Shown here one piece after another: positions 1 through 5,528 of a stretch of DNA of 8,548 bases. Positions within the stretch are counted from its first letter, which is position 1, and each line of letters starts with the position of its first letter. This DNA comes from Synergistaceae bacterium (lineage in GTDB: Bacteria > Synergistota > Synergistia > Synergistales > Synergistaceae): assembly GCA_031273585.1 (NCBI GenBank), contig JAISRP010000120.1, positions 1 to 8,548 on the forward strand, given 5' to 3'. The notes under the pieces are model-generated. The model was given only the letters and a program-made list of their open reading frames with translations. It searched no databases and was not told the DNA's origin. A program made the position numbers and the translations under genes.

Positions 1-44
1 GCCAGGATAAACGCATAGAAAATGCTGAAGGCTTGCAAACACTC

Positions 45-77
45 AATTGATTATTTTGTGCATAAAATTTATCAATT
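45..77. repeat. AT-rich dyad at centre of the inverted repeat
   Basis: AATTGAT (45-51) is the reverse complement of ATCAATT (71-77). Inside it, ATTTT (53-57) pairs with AAAAT (64-68) around a TGCA centre. This forms the tip of the larger 3-127 hairpin. It could equally be a protein-binding palindrome; the sequence does not match a regulator box I can name with confidence. Confidence 0.55.
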
Positions 78-91
78 AAGCTATAGCAAGG

Positions 92-118
92 ATCTATGGA
101 TTCTATGCGTTCTATGCG
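92..118. repeat. Tandem 9-bp repeat upstream of promoter
   Basis: TTCTATGCG occurs twice head to tail at 101-109 and 110-118. A degenerate third copy (ATCTATGGA) precedes them at 92-100. The same 9-mer lies inverted at 12-20 inside the left arm of the large inverted repeat. Placement about 28-54 bases upstream of the -35 box would suit operator or activator sites, but no regulator is encoded in this window and this is inference. Confidence 0.7.
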
Positions 119-145
119 TTTATCCTGTTGGGGCAACGTGAACTA

Positions 146-174
146 TTGACAGATCCGCATTTCATCTCTACAAT
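146..174 (+). promoter_or_regulatory. Sigma-70-type promoter of the ilv-leu operon
   Basis: A perfect -35 box TTGACA (146-151) and a -10 box TACAAT (169-174, five of six consensus bases) are separated by the ideal 17 bases. Transcription would start near 180-182. That gives a leader RNA of about 200 bases to the attenuator's U tract, and it places the leader-peptide start about 50 bases into the transcript. The strong promoter fits a system regulated downstream by attenuation rather than by weak initiation. Confidence 0.87.
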
Positions 175-232
175 ATCATAGAAGTGGTAATTCTTGTGTT
201 CTGTAGCCCAACCCCGAGAAGGAGGGATCGCG

Positions 233-325
233 ATGAGCAAGGGAGTCAATATGAATATTAACATAATTCTGCTGGTGCTGGTACTTATTAGCCGCGGGTC
301 CCACCCGGGGTCGATCGGTGCTTGA
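233..325 (+). CDS. Ile/Leu/Val leader peptide of the operon attenuator
   Basis: This is a 30-codon open reading frame starting at ATG 233 and ending at TGA 323-325. A strong Shine-Dalgarno sequence AAGGAGG (219-225) sits 7 bases upstream. Residues 11-19 read IILLVLVLI, nine branched-chain residues in a row (263-289); residues 5, 9 and 28 add more. No membrane or enzymatic role is expected: by analogy with enterobacterial ilv and leu leaders, its translation is the sensor. A ribosome slowed by scarce charged Ile, Leu or Val tRNA would leave the downstream antiterminator free to form. The run includes ATT, GTA and CTT, which are minor codons in the downstream genes that prefer ATA, GTC/GTG and CTC/CTG; this may sharpen the response. 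The stop codon falls in the terminal loop of the antiterminator. It is too short for routine gene calling and likely to be missed. Confidence 0.93.
   Translation: MSKGVNMNINIILLVLVLISRGSHPGSIGA
292..309 (+). promoter_or_regulatory. Possible protector (1:2) hairpin
   Basis: CGGGT (295-299) pairs with ACCCG (303-307) over a 3-base loop. The stem is extendable by 292-293 with 308-309 if G294 bulges. It would sequester the 5' arm of the antiterminator. In the classical scheme this hairpin forms when the leader is not translated and so favours termination. The stem is short and its 3-base loop is tight, so this is the least secure part of the attenuator. Confidence 0.45.
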
Positions 326-357
326 ACGGGCATTCATCGAAAACCGGGCCGGGATCC
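296..357 (+). promoter_or_regulatory. Antiterminator hairpin of the operon attenuator
   Basis: Four stacked helices can be drawn. They are 296-302 with 351-357 (GGGTCCC with GGGATCC, one G-U pair), 304-308 with 344-348, 311-315 with 336-340, and 317-321 with 330-334 (two G-U pairs). The terminal loop is 322-329 and contains the leader TGA. This totals 22 pairs and uses the whole 5' arm of the terminator (348-357), so the two structures are mutually exclusive. GGGTCCC at 296-302 repeats the terminator's own 3' arm (362-368), which explains how it competes for the same partner. A ribosome stalled early in the Ile/Leu/Val run leaves 296-357 free; one that reaches the stop codon breaks it. Pairing is read from sequence; the mechanism follows known attenuators. 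Confidence 0.85.
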
Positions 358-379
358 TTCGGGGTCCCGGCTTTTTTTT
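348..379 (+). terminator. Attenuator terminator with C(UUCG)G tetraloop
   Basis: The stem is 348-357 (GCCGGGATCC) with 362-371 (GGGTCCCGGC): ten pairs including one U-G. The loop is TTCG (358-361) closed by a C-G pair, the exceptionally stable UUCG tetraloop. Eight T residues follow at 372-379. It lies between the leader peptide and ilvN, so it is a conditional terminator that ends transcription when branched-chain amino acids are plentiful. Confidence 0.95.
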
Positions 380-442
380 GTGGCTGCGTATGGAAACAGG
401 GGATGCCATTCGGCCCTACGGCGGGATTTTAGATCTTTTAAA

Positions 443-448
443 TGGAGG
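443..448 (+). promoter_or_regulatory. Ribosome binding site that sets the ilvN start
   Basis: TGGAGG (443-448) lies 8 bases before GTG 457. An in-frame ATG at 442-444 overlaps this site and has no Shine-Dalgarno sequence of its own upstream, so GTG 457 is the better start. It also gives a protein beginning MQRTFSVL, which lines up with the usual IlvH/IlvN start (MRRILSVL in E. coli IlvH). Confidence 0.8.
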
Positions 449-456
449 CGATTGGA

Positions 457-1044
457 GTGCAGCGGACATTCAGCGTTTTGACACAGGACAGCCCTGGCGT
501 TCTTATGAGGATAGCCTGCCTCGTCTACAGGCGCAACTATAACATCGCGAGCCTGAGCGTGAGCGAGACGAACGTTCACGGCGTGTCCCGGTTCACAGTC
601 GTGATAGAGGGCGACGAGTGGGCGCTCGACCAGGTCGGAAAGCAGCTCGGGAAGGTGGTCGAGGTCCTCTCGGTCGAGAACCTCAACAGCGTCGGGAAGT
701 TTGTGGAGAGATGGCTCTCACTCATCAAGATTCGGGCGACGATGGAGACCAGGCCGCACATCCTTCAAATCGCTGACGTCTTCCGCTGCAGGGTGGTCGA
801 CATGGGCAGCGATGCGCTCACGCTCGAGGTGACGGGTGACAAGGGCAAGGTCGAGGCCTGTACCGAGGCCCTGCGGCCCTACGGCATAATCGAGATAGCT
901 GGGTCGGGCTCCGTAGCCCTGAGCCGCGCCGGGTTCCAGGCGAACGGCGAGGAGGCCCGCGAGATGCCATCTAAGGAGCAGTTCGGCTTCAGCTACCTGC
1001 TGGCCGGGGCCGAAGCCCCTCCCGTGCTCATGGAGAGCTGCTGA
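457..1044 (+). CDS. ilvN: Acetolactate synthase small (regulatory) subunit
   Basis: This is the regulatory subunit of acetohydroxyacid synthase. It activates the large subunit IlvB (encoded at the far end of the operon) and normally confers valine feedback inhibition. The predicted protein has 195 residues from GTG 457. An N-terminal ACT domain occupies about residues 3-75 (DSPGVLMRI at 11-19, NYNIASLSV at 27-35). The C-terminal domain of the family follows to about residue 160, ending in the usual IEIAGSGSVALSR-like segment. Gly14 and Asn29, valine-site positions in E. coli IlvH, are kept, but Asn11 is replaced by Asp. The protein is about 30 residues longer than E. coli IlvH (163 aa), the extra being a C-terminal tail with no motif I recognise. 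It is the first structural gene after the attenuator. IlvN and IlvH are names for the same family. Confidence 0.93.
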   Translation: MQRTFSVLTQDSPGVLMRIACLVYRRNYNIASLSVSETNVHGVSRFTVVIEGDEWALDQVGKQLGKVVEVLSVENLNSVGKFVERWLSLIKIRATMETRPHILQIADVFRCRVVDMGSDALTLEVTGDKGKVEACTEALRPYGIIEIAGSGSVALSRAGFQANGEEAREMPSKEQFGFSYLLAGAEAPPVLMESC

Positions 1045-1120
1045 CATCCGGCCGGCGATATGCGTCGTGATCCCTCGCCGCCGGGTCCTTGGATCGGCCC
1101 TTTATATATGAACGTTTGAG

Positions 1121-1136
1121 CGGGCGTGTTCGCCCG
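1121..1136 (+). other. Hairpin in ilvN-ilvC spacer
   Basis: CGGGCG (1121-1126) pairs perfectly with CGCCCG (1131-1136) around TGTT. No T run follows, so it is not an intrinsic terminator. It lies just upstream of the ilvC ribosome binding site (1144-1150) within the 116-base ilvN-ilvC gap. Another possible stem in the gap is 1053-1058 with 1075-1080. These could protect or process the mRNA between the two genes; nothing in the sequence proves a role, and I see no promoter here. Confidence 0.4.
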
Positions 1137-1160
1137 AATTATGAGAGGAGTGTTTTTTGT

Positions 1161-2171
1161 ATGGCACGTGTGTATTATGACAAGGATGCGAACCTGAAGG
1201 TTTTGAGCGGCAAAACGGTGGCGGTCCTGGGCTACGGCAGCCAGGGACACGCCCACGCGCAGAACCTCAGGGACTCGGGCGTCTCGGTGATAATCGGGCT
1301 TTACGAGGGGAGCAGATCGAAGAAGACGGCTGAGGCCGACGGGTTCGAGGTCCATAACGTGGATGAGGCCGCCAGGAAGGCCGACATAATAATGTTCCTG
1401 ATGCCCGATCACCTTCAGGCCGACATATACAACGACGCCGTGGCTCCGAACATGAAGCAGGGCGCGGCCCTGGCCTTCGCTCACGGATTTGCCGTGCACT
1501 TCGGGCAGGTCGTCCCGTCCAGGACAAACGACGTATTCATGATAGCCCCCAAGGGGCCGGGGCACATCGTCCGCCGCATGTACACCGAGGGCAAGGGCGT
1601 TCCCGTCCTCGTGGCAGTTCATCAGAACGCGTCCGGCAAGGCCATGGAGCTCGCCCTGGCATACGGCTCCGGCATTGGCGGAGGCAGGTCCGGCATGATA
1701 GAGACGACGTTCGGAGAGGAGACGGAGTCCGACCTCTTCGGGGAGCAGGCGGTCCTCTGCGGAGGCGTAACGGAGCTGATCAAGGCCGGGTTCGAGACCT
1801 TGGTCGAGGCCGGGTATCAGCCGGAGATAGCCTACTTCGAATGTCTGCACGAGATGAAGCTCATAATCGACATGATCTTCGAGGGCGGGCTCTCGTGGAT
1901 GCGCTACTCCGTCAGCGACACTGCGAAGTACGGCGACAGCGTTGCGGGCAGGATGGTCATCGACGAGCACGCGCGGAGAACCATGAAGACCCTCCTGTCG
2001 AACATCCAGGACGGCTCGTTCGCCAAGGACTGGATACTCGAGAACAAGTCAGGGCGTCCCAAGATGAAGAAGTGGGTCAAAACGGAGCGCAATCAGTTGA
2101 TTGAGACGGTCGGGCGCGACCTCCGCGCGATGATGCCCTGGATGGACAAAAAAGAGGCGCCGGAATACTGA
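1161..2171 (+). CDS. ilvC: Ketol-acid reductoisomerase (class I)
   Basis: It catalyses Mg-dependent isomerisation and NAD(P)H reduction of 2-acetolactate and 2-aceto-2-hydroxybutyrate, the second step of valine and isoleucine synthesis. The 336-residue length is that of class I enzymes. The Rossmann motif [12 protein letters not shown] is at residues 24-35. The cofactor loop GLYEGSRS (46-53) has Ser51 and Ser53, positions that usually contact the NADPH 2'-phosphate. The catalytic His is His108 (AHGF). Metal and substrate residues are Asp191, Glu195, Glu227, Glu231 and Ser252 in the C-terminal knotted domain. ATG 1161 is chosen over the upstream in-frame 1089 because AGAGGAG (1144-1150) precedes it by 10 bases and [10 protein letters not shown] is the usual start. 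The stop is one base before leuA, so the two are probably translationally coupled. Confidence 0.97.
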   Translation: MARVYYDKDANLKVLSGKTVAVLGYGSQGHAHAQNLRDSGVSVIIGLYEGSRSKKTAEADGFEVHNVDEAARKADIIMFLMPDHLQADIYNDAVAPNMKQGAALAFAHGFAVHFGQVVPSRTNDVFMIAPKGPGHIVRRMYTEGKGVPVLVAVHQNASGKAMELALAYGSGIGGGRSGMIETTFGEETESDLFGEQAVLCGGVTELIKAGFETLVEAGYQPEIAYFECLHEMKLIIDMIFEGGLSWMRYSVSDTAKYGDSVAGRMVIDEHARRTMKTLLSNIQDGSFAKDWILENKSGRPKMKKWVKTERNQLIETVGRDLRAMMPWMDKKEAPEY

Positions 2172-2172
2172 G

Positions 2173-3714
2173 ATGGCTGAGAGCTGCGACATCGTAAAGG
2201 TTTTCGACACAACGCTCAGGGACGGAGAGCAGGCCGCCAGGATCAACCTCAACACCGGCGAGAAGATTCAGATAGCGCGTCAGCTCGAACGGCTCAACGT
2301 AGACATCATAGAGGCCGGGTTCCCGGCGTCGTCCCCCGGGGACTTCGACGCGGTCCGGCAGGTGGCGTCGGAGGTGCGGACCCCTATCATAGCCGGACTC
2401 GCCCGCACGAAGGAGTCCGACATAACGGCGGCGGGGGAGGCCCTGCGCACGGCATCCCGCCCGCGGATTCACACCTTCATCGCAACGAGTCCCATACACA
2501 TGGAGTACAAGCTGAAGATGTCCCCGGATGATGTCCTCCGGGAGATAGAGAGCGCCGTGCGGCTGGCCTCCAGCATAACGGACGACGTGGAGTTCTCGGC
2601 GGAGGACGCCAGCAGGTCCGACATCGACTTCCTGGTGGAGGCGTACACCCTTGCAATCGAGTGCGGGGCCAGGACCCTGAACATACCGGACACTGTCGGC
2701 TATGCCATGCCGAACGAGTTCGGGGAGTTCTGCAGAAACATCATCAGGAGGGCGGCGAAACCCGGCGTCGTATGGTCCGTACACTGCCACAACGACCTCG
2801 GGCTGGGAGTCGCCAATACCTTGGCGGCGGTCCGTTCAGGCGCGAGGCAGGTGGAGTGCACGATAAACGGGCTCGGCGAGAGGGCCGGAAACGCCTCCAT
2901 GGAGGAGATCGTCATGGGCCTCCGCACGAGGTCGGACCACTTCGGCGCGGACACGAGGATCGAGACGACGAAATTTTTCAGCACGAGCAAGCTCGTCTCC
3001 CACCTGACAGGGGTCCCCGTGCAGCCAAACAAGGCGATAGTCGGGGTCAACGCCTTCGCGCACGAGGCTGGCATTCACCAGCACGGCATCCTGTGCAACA
3101 GGGCGACTTACGAGATAATGACCCCCGAGAGCGTGGGCTCGCCCGGCACCGATCTCCACCTGGGCAAGCACTCGGGCAGGCACGCCTTCGCGGAGAGGGT
3201 GGAACACCTCGGCTACCAGCTGACGGGCGATCAGTTATCGGTCGCGTTCGAATATTTCAAGATCCTCTGCGATAAGAAGAAGGACGTGTCCGACGGCGAC
3301 ATCGAGGCGTTCCTGATGGACAGGATAATCCAGGCTACGCCTGAGCGGCGGTACGAGCTGCGGGACTACGCCGTGACGGTTGGATCGGGAGGCAAGCCTA
3401 CCGCGTCCATCACCCTCTCGCACAAGGACCAGGATATAACGGAGGCGGCCGTCGGCAACGGGCCGGTGGACGCCGCCTACAAGGCAATCCTCAAGATCCT
3501 GAGCTTTGCCCCGGAGCTGAGCGAGTTCAAGATAAGGGCCACGAGCGAACTCGCCGACGCCCTCGGCGAGGCCCACGTCATACTGCGCTACAAGGATCTC
3601 AAGGCACAGGGCAGGGGGGCCAGCACCGACATAATCGAGGCTACGATCAGGGCCTACGTCGAGGCCGTGAATCGCCTCTACTCGACCGCGGCCGCGCGGG
3701 AGGTGACGATTTAA
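2173..3714 (+). CDS. leuA: 2-isopropylmalate synthase
   Basis: It condenses acetyl-CoA with 2-ketoisovalerate, the first committed step of leucine synthesis. The protein has 513 residues. An N-terminal TIM barrel starts with FDTTLRDGEQ (11-20, with catalytic Arg16 and metal ligand Asp12). His204 and His206 (VHCHNDLG) and Asn240 (GERAGN) complete the metal site, and NAFAHEAGIHQHGI (293-306) is the HMGL-type signature of the linker region. The C-terminal LeuA dimerisation/allosteric domain, the usual leucine sensor, spans about 395-505. The start (GEQAARINLN, then ARQLER...DIIEAGFPASS) closely follows the Bacillus-type LeuA, with AAR where others have SAG or SPG. Full length with the regulatory domain favours LeuA over homocitrate synthase; citramalate synthase is not strictly excluded. 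It starts one base after ilvC with only a distant AGAGG (2152-2156), consistent with translational coupling. Confidence 0.94.
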   Translation: MAESCDIVKVFDTTLRDGEQAARINLNTGEKIQIARQLERLNVDIIEAGFPASSPGDFDAVRQVASEVRTPIIAGLARTKESDITAAGEALRTASRPRIHTFIATSPIHMEYKLKMSPDDVLREIESAVRLASSITDDVEFSAEDASRSDIDFLVEAYTLAIECGARTLNIPDTVGYAMPNEFGEFCRNIIRRAAKPGVVWSVHCHNDLGLGVANTLAAVRSGARQVECTINGLGERAGNASMEEIVMGLRTRSDHFGADTRIETTKFFSTSKLVSHLTGVPVQPNKAIVGVNAFAHEAGIHQHGILCNRATYEIMTPESVGSPGTDLHLGKHSGRHAFAERVEHLGYQLTGDQLSVAFEYFKILCDKKKDVSDGDIEAFLMDRIIQATPERRYELRDYAVTVGSGGKPTASITLSHKDQDITEAAVGNGPVDAAYKAILKILSFAPELSEFKIRATSELADALGEAHVILRYKDLKAQGRGASTDIIEATIRAYVEAVNRLYSTAAAREVTI

Positions 3715-3715
3715 C

Positions 3716-4975
3716 ATGCCGATGACCATGGCGGAGGCCATCATAGCCTCGCACACCTCCGACAGGACGGCACCCGGCCTGATATGCCGGGTGAGGGTGG
3801 ACTTCGCCTTCGCGAACGACATAACCGGGCCGCCAGCCGTCGAGGAATTCCGGAAGATGGGGGGCATCCGAGTGTTCGACCCTCAGAGGTGCGCCATACT
3901 CCCGGATCACTTTACGCCTAACAAGGACATAGCCTCCGCCGAACAGGCAAAGAGGGCCAGGGAGTTCGCCAGGGAGCAGGGGATGCTCTACTGGGAGGTT
4001 GGCAGGGTCGGGGTCGAGCACGCCTTCCTGCCGGAGCAGGGCCTGGTCCTGCCGGGGGAGATAGTGGTCGGCGGCGACAGCCACACCTGCACTTACGGCG
4101 CAATCGGCGCCCTCGGGACCGGAATGGGGCAGACCGACGTGGCCGGAATCTGGGCACTCGGCGAGACGTGGCTCAGGGTCCCCGAGACGATAAAGGTCGT
4201 ACTCCACGGCAGCCCGTCCAGGTGGATAGGCGGGAAGGACATCATAATACATCTTATAGGCAGGATAGGAGTCGAGGGCGCGCGCTACAGATCTATCGAG
4301 TTCCACGGGGACGCGGTGGCGGAAATTTCTCAGGACGACCGGTTCACGATGTCCAACATGGCAATAGAGGCCGGCGGCAAGTGCGGCATCTTCGTCCCTG
4401 ACGGGACGACTCTCTCATACGCCGAGGCCAGGCATAAGAGGGACTTCACCCCCGTCTACCCCGACGCGGACGCCAGGTACGAGCGCGTCGTTGAGATCGA
4501 CGTATCGGACGTCGAGCCGACGGTGGCTCTTCCTCATCTCCCGGGGAACTCAGCCGGGGCCAGGGAGTGCTCGTCGATGGAGATAGACCAGGTGTTCATA
4601 GGGAGCTGCACGAACGGACGGGCGAGCGACATGGAGAAGGCGGCGTCGATCCTGAAGGGGAGGCGCGTGCACGATAGGGTGCGCCTCATGATCATACCGG
4701 CGTCCTACGAGGTGTACAACGAGGCGCTCGTCCGCGGCTGGATAAGGATCTTCACCGACGCCGGCGCGTCCGTCTGCACGCCTACCTGCGGCCCGTGCAT
4801 GGGCGGACACCTGGGTATACTCGCCAAGGGCGAACGGGCCGTGTCCACGAGCAACCGCAACTTCGTCGGGCGCATGGGGCACCCTGGGAGCGAGATAGTG
4901 CTGGCGGGTCCCCTGGTCGCGGCCGCGAGCGCCGTGGCGGGCCGCGTGACGGACCCGCGCGATCTGGACGCGTGA
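3716..4975 (+). CDS. leuC: 3-isopropylmalate dehydratase large subunit
   Basis: This is the catalytic half of isopropylmalate isomerase, an aconitase-family 4Fe-4S enzyme that converts 2- to 3-isopropylmalate with LeuD. The protein has 419 residues, the shorter archaeal/clostridial-type LeuC (about 420 aa) rather than the 466-residue E. coli form. Iron-sulfur ligands are Cys298 (GSCTNGR), Cys358 and Cys361 (TPTCGPCMGG). GDSHTCTYGAIGALGTGMG at 120-138 is the family active-site segment. Three in-frame ATGs are close together (3716, 3722, 3728); 3716 is chosen because GGGAGGTG (3698-3705) is best spaced for it. It begins one base after the leuA stop. The homoaconitase family is very similar, so the leucine assignment rests on context. 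Confidence 0.95.
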   Translation: MPMTMAEAIIASHTSDRTAPGLICRVRVDFAFANDITGPPAVEEFRKMGGIRVFDPQRCAILPDHFTPNKDIASAEQAKRAREFAREQGMLYWEVGRVGVEHAFLPEQGLVLPGEIVVGGDSHTCTYGAIGALGTGMGQTDVAGIWALGETWLRVPETIKVVLHGSPSRWIGGKDIIIHLIGRIGVEGARYRSIEFHGDAVAEISQDDRFTMSNMAIEAGGKCGIFVPDGTTLSYAEARHKRDFTPVYPDADARYERVVEIDVSDVEPTVALPHLPGNSAGARECSSMEIDQVFIGSCTNGRASDMEKAASILKGRRVHDRVRLMIIPASYEVYNEALVRGWIRIFTDAGASVCTPTCGPCMGGHLGILAKGERAVSTSNRNFVGRMGHPGSEIVLAGPLVAAASAVAGRVTDPRDLDA

Positions 4976-5003
4976 GCGGCGCGTCGCTGGGAGGCATTGA
5001 TAT

Positions 5004-5528
5004 ATGAGTGCAGTCAAAAAAAATATACTGTCAGGCGAGGCGTGGGTTTACGGAGATAACGTCGACACCGACGTGATCATACCGGCTCGCTACCTCAGCA
5101 CCAGCGATCCGGCGGAGCTCCATCCTCACTGCATGGAGGACATCGACGCCTCGTTCGCGGGTTCCGTCAGGCCGTGCGACGTCATCGTGGCCGGAAATAA
5201 CTTCGGCTGCGGGTCGAGCCGCGAGCACGCCCCCATAGCCATAAAGGCGTCCGGCATCTCCTGCGTCATAGCGGGCTCGTTCGCCAGGATATTCTTCCGC
5301 AACGCCATAAACATCGGCCTGCCGATACTGGAGTGCCCGGAGGCAGCCGTCCCAGGCGCCGTGTCCAAGGGAGACAGGATAGAGGTCGACCTCTCCACCG
5401 GCAGGATAGTGGACAGGACGAACGGACGCCATTTCGCGGCAAATCCTATCCCAGAGTTTCTGGAGAGGCTCTTCGCGGCTGGCGGACTCGTCACCTACGT
5501 TAGGGAGAGATTGGAGAGCGCGTCATGA
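5004..5528 (+). CDS. leuD: 3-isopropylmalate dehydratase small subunit
   Basis: This is the swivel-domain partner of LeuC, completing the isomerase active site. It has 174 residues, typical for the small-subunit type that accompanies the 420-residue LeuC. DNVDTDVIIPARYLST (18-33) includes the substrate-loop YLST at 30-33. The hallmark GCGSSREHAP is at 68-77, followed by SFARIFFRNAINIGLPI (92-108). GGGAGG (4989-4994) lies 9 bases before ATG 5004. The gene follows leuC by 28 bases, and its TGA overlaps the leuB ATG (ATGA at 5525-5528), which indicates translational coupling to leuB. Small subunits of homoaconitase look alike, so substrate choice is inferred from the operon. Confidence 0.95.
   Translation: MSAVKKNILSGEAWVYGDNVDTDVIIPARYLSTSDPAELHPHCMEDIDASFAGSVRPCDVIVAGNNFGCGSSREHAPIAIKASGISCVIAGSFARIFFRNAINIGLPILECPEAAVPGAVSKGDRIEVDLSTGRIVDRTNGRHFAANPIPEFLERLFAAGGLVTYVRERLESAS

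Larger units (their letters stand above)
3..127. repeat. Long inverted repeat with 18-bp perfect arms
   Basis: The left arm 3-20 (CAGGATAAACGCATAGAA) is the exact reverse complement of 110-127. Between the arms lie further nested dyads: 32-36 with 86-90, 45-51 with 71-77, and 53-57 with 64-68. The whole 125-base block could therefore fold into one extended hairpin. It is much more AT-rich than the genes and ends 18 bases before the -35 box. Size and terminal repeats resemble a small non-autonomous mobile element (MITE), but no target-site duplication can be tested because the window starts two bases before the left arm. It could also be a regulatory dyad or the end of an upstream transcription unit. 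The repeat itself is certain; its role is not. Confidence 0.85.

Noticed and set aside
442..456. ATG 442 as the ilvN start
   Set aside because: It overlaps the Shine-Dalgarno sequence of GTG 457 and has none of its own; the five extra residues do not match the family start.
318..542. 74-codon plus-strand frame overlapping the attenuator and the start of ilvN
   Set aside because: It runs through the terminator stem and U tract, has no ribosome binding site at 318, and overlaps the clear ilvN frame.
1060..1119. 19-codon frame in the ilvN-ilvC gap as another leader peptide
   Set aside because: It has no Shine-Dalgarno sequence, no enrichment in Ile/Leu/Val and no terminator after it.
1089..1160. 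24-residue N-terminal extension of IlvC from 1089
   Set aside because: The family starts at MARVYYD with a good ribosome binding site before ATG 1161; the extension spans a hairpin and has no family match.
993..1970. Long minus-strand open frame (325 codons) opposite ilvC, and similar long antisense frames opposite leuA, leuC and ilvB
   Set aside because: GC-rich coding DNA produces long antisense frames; these lack ribosome binding sites and recognisable motifs and lie opposite clear genes.
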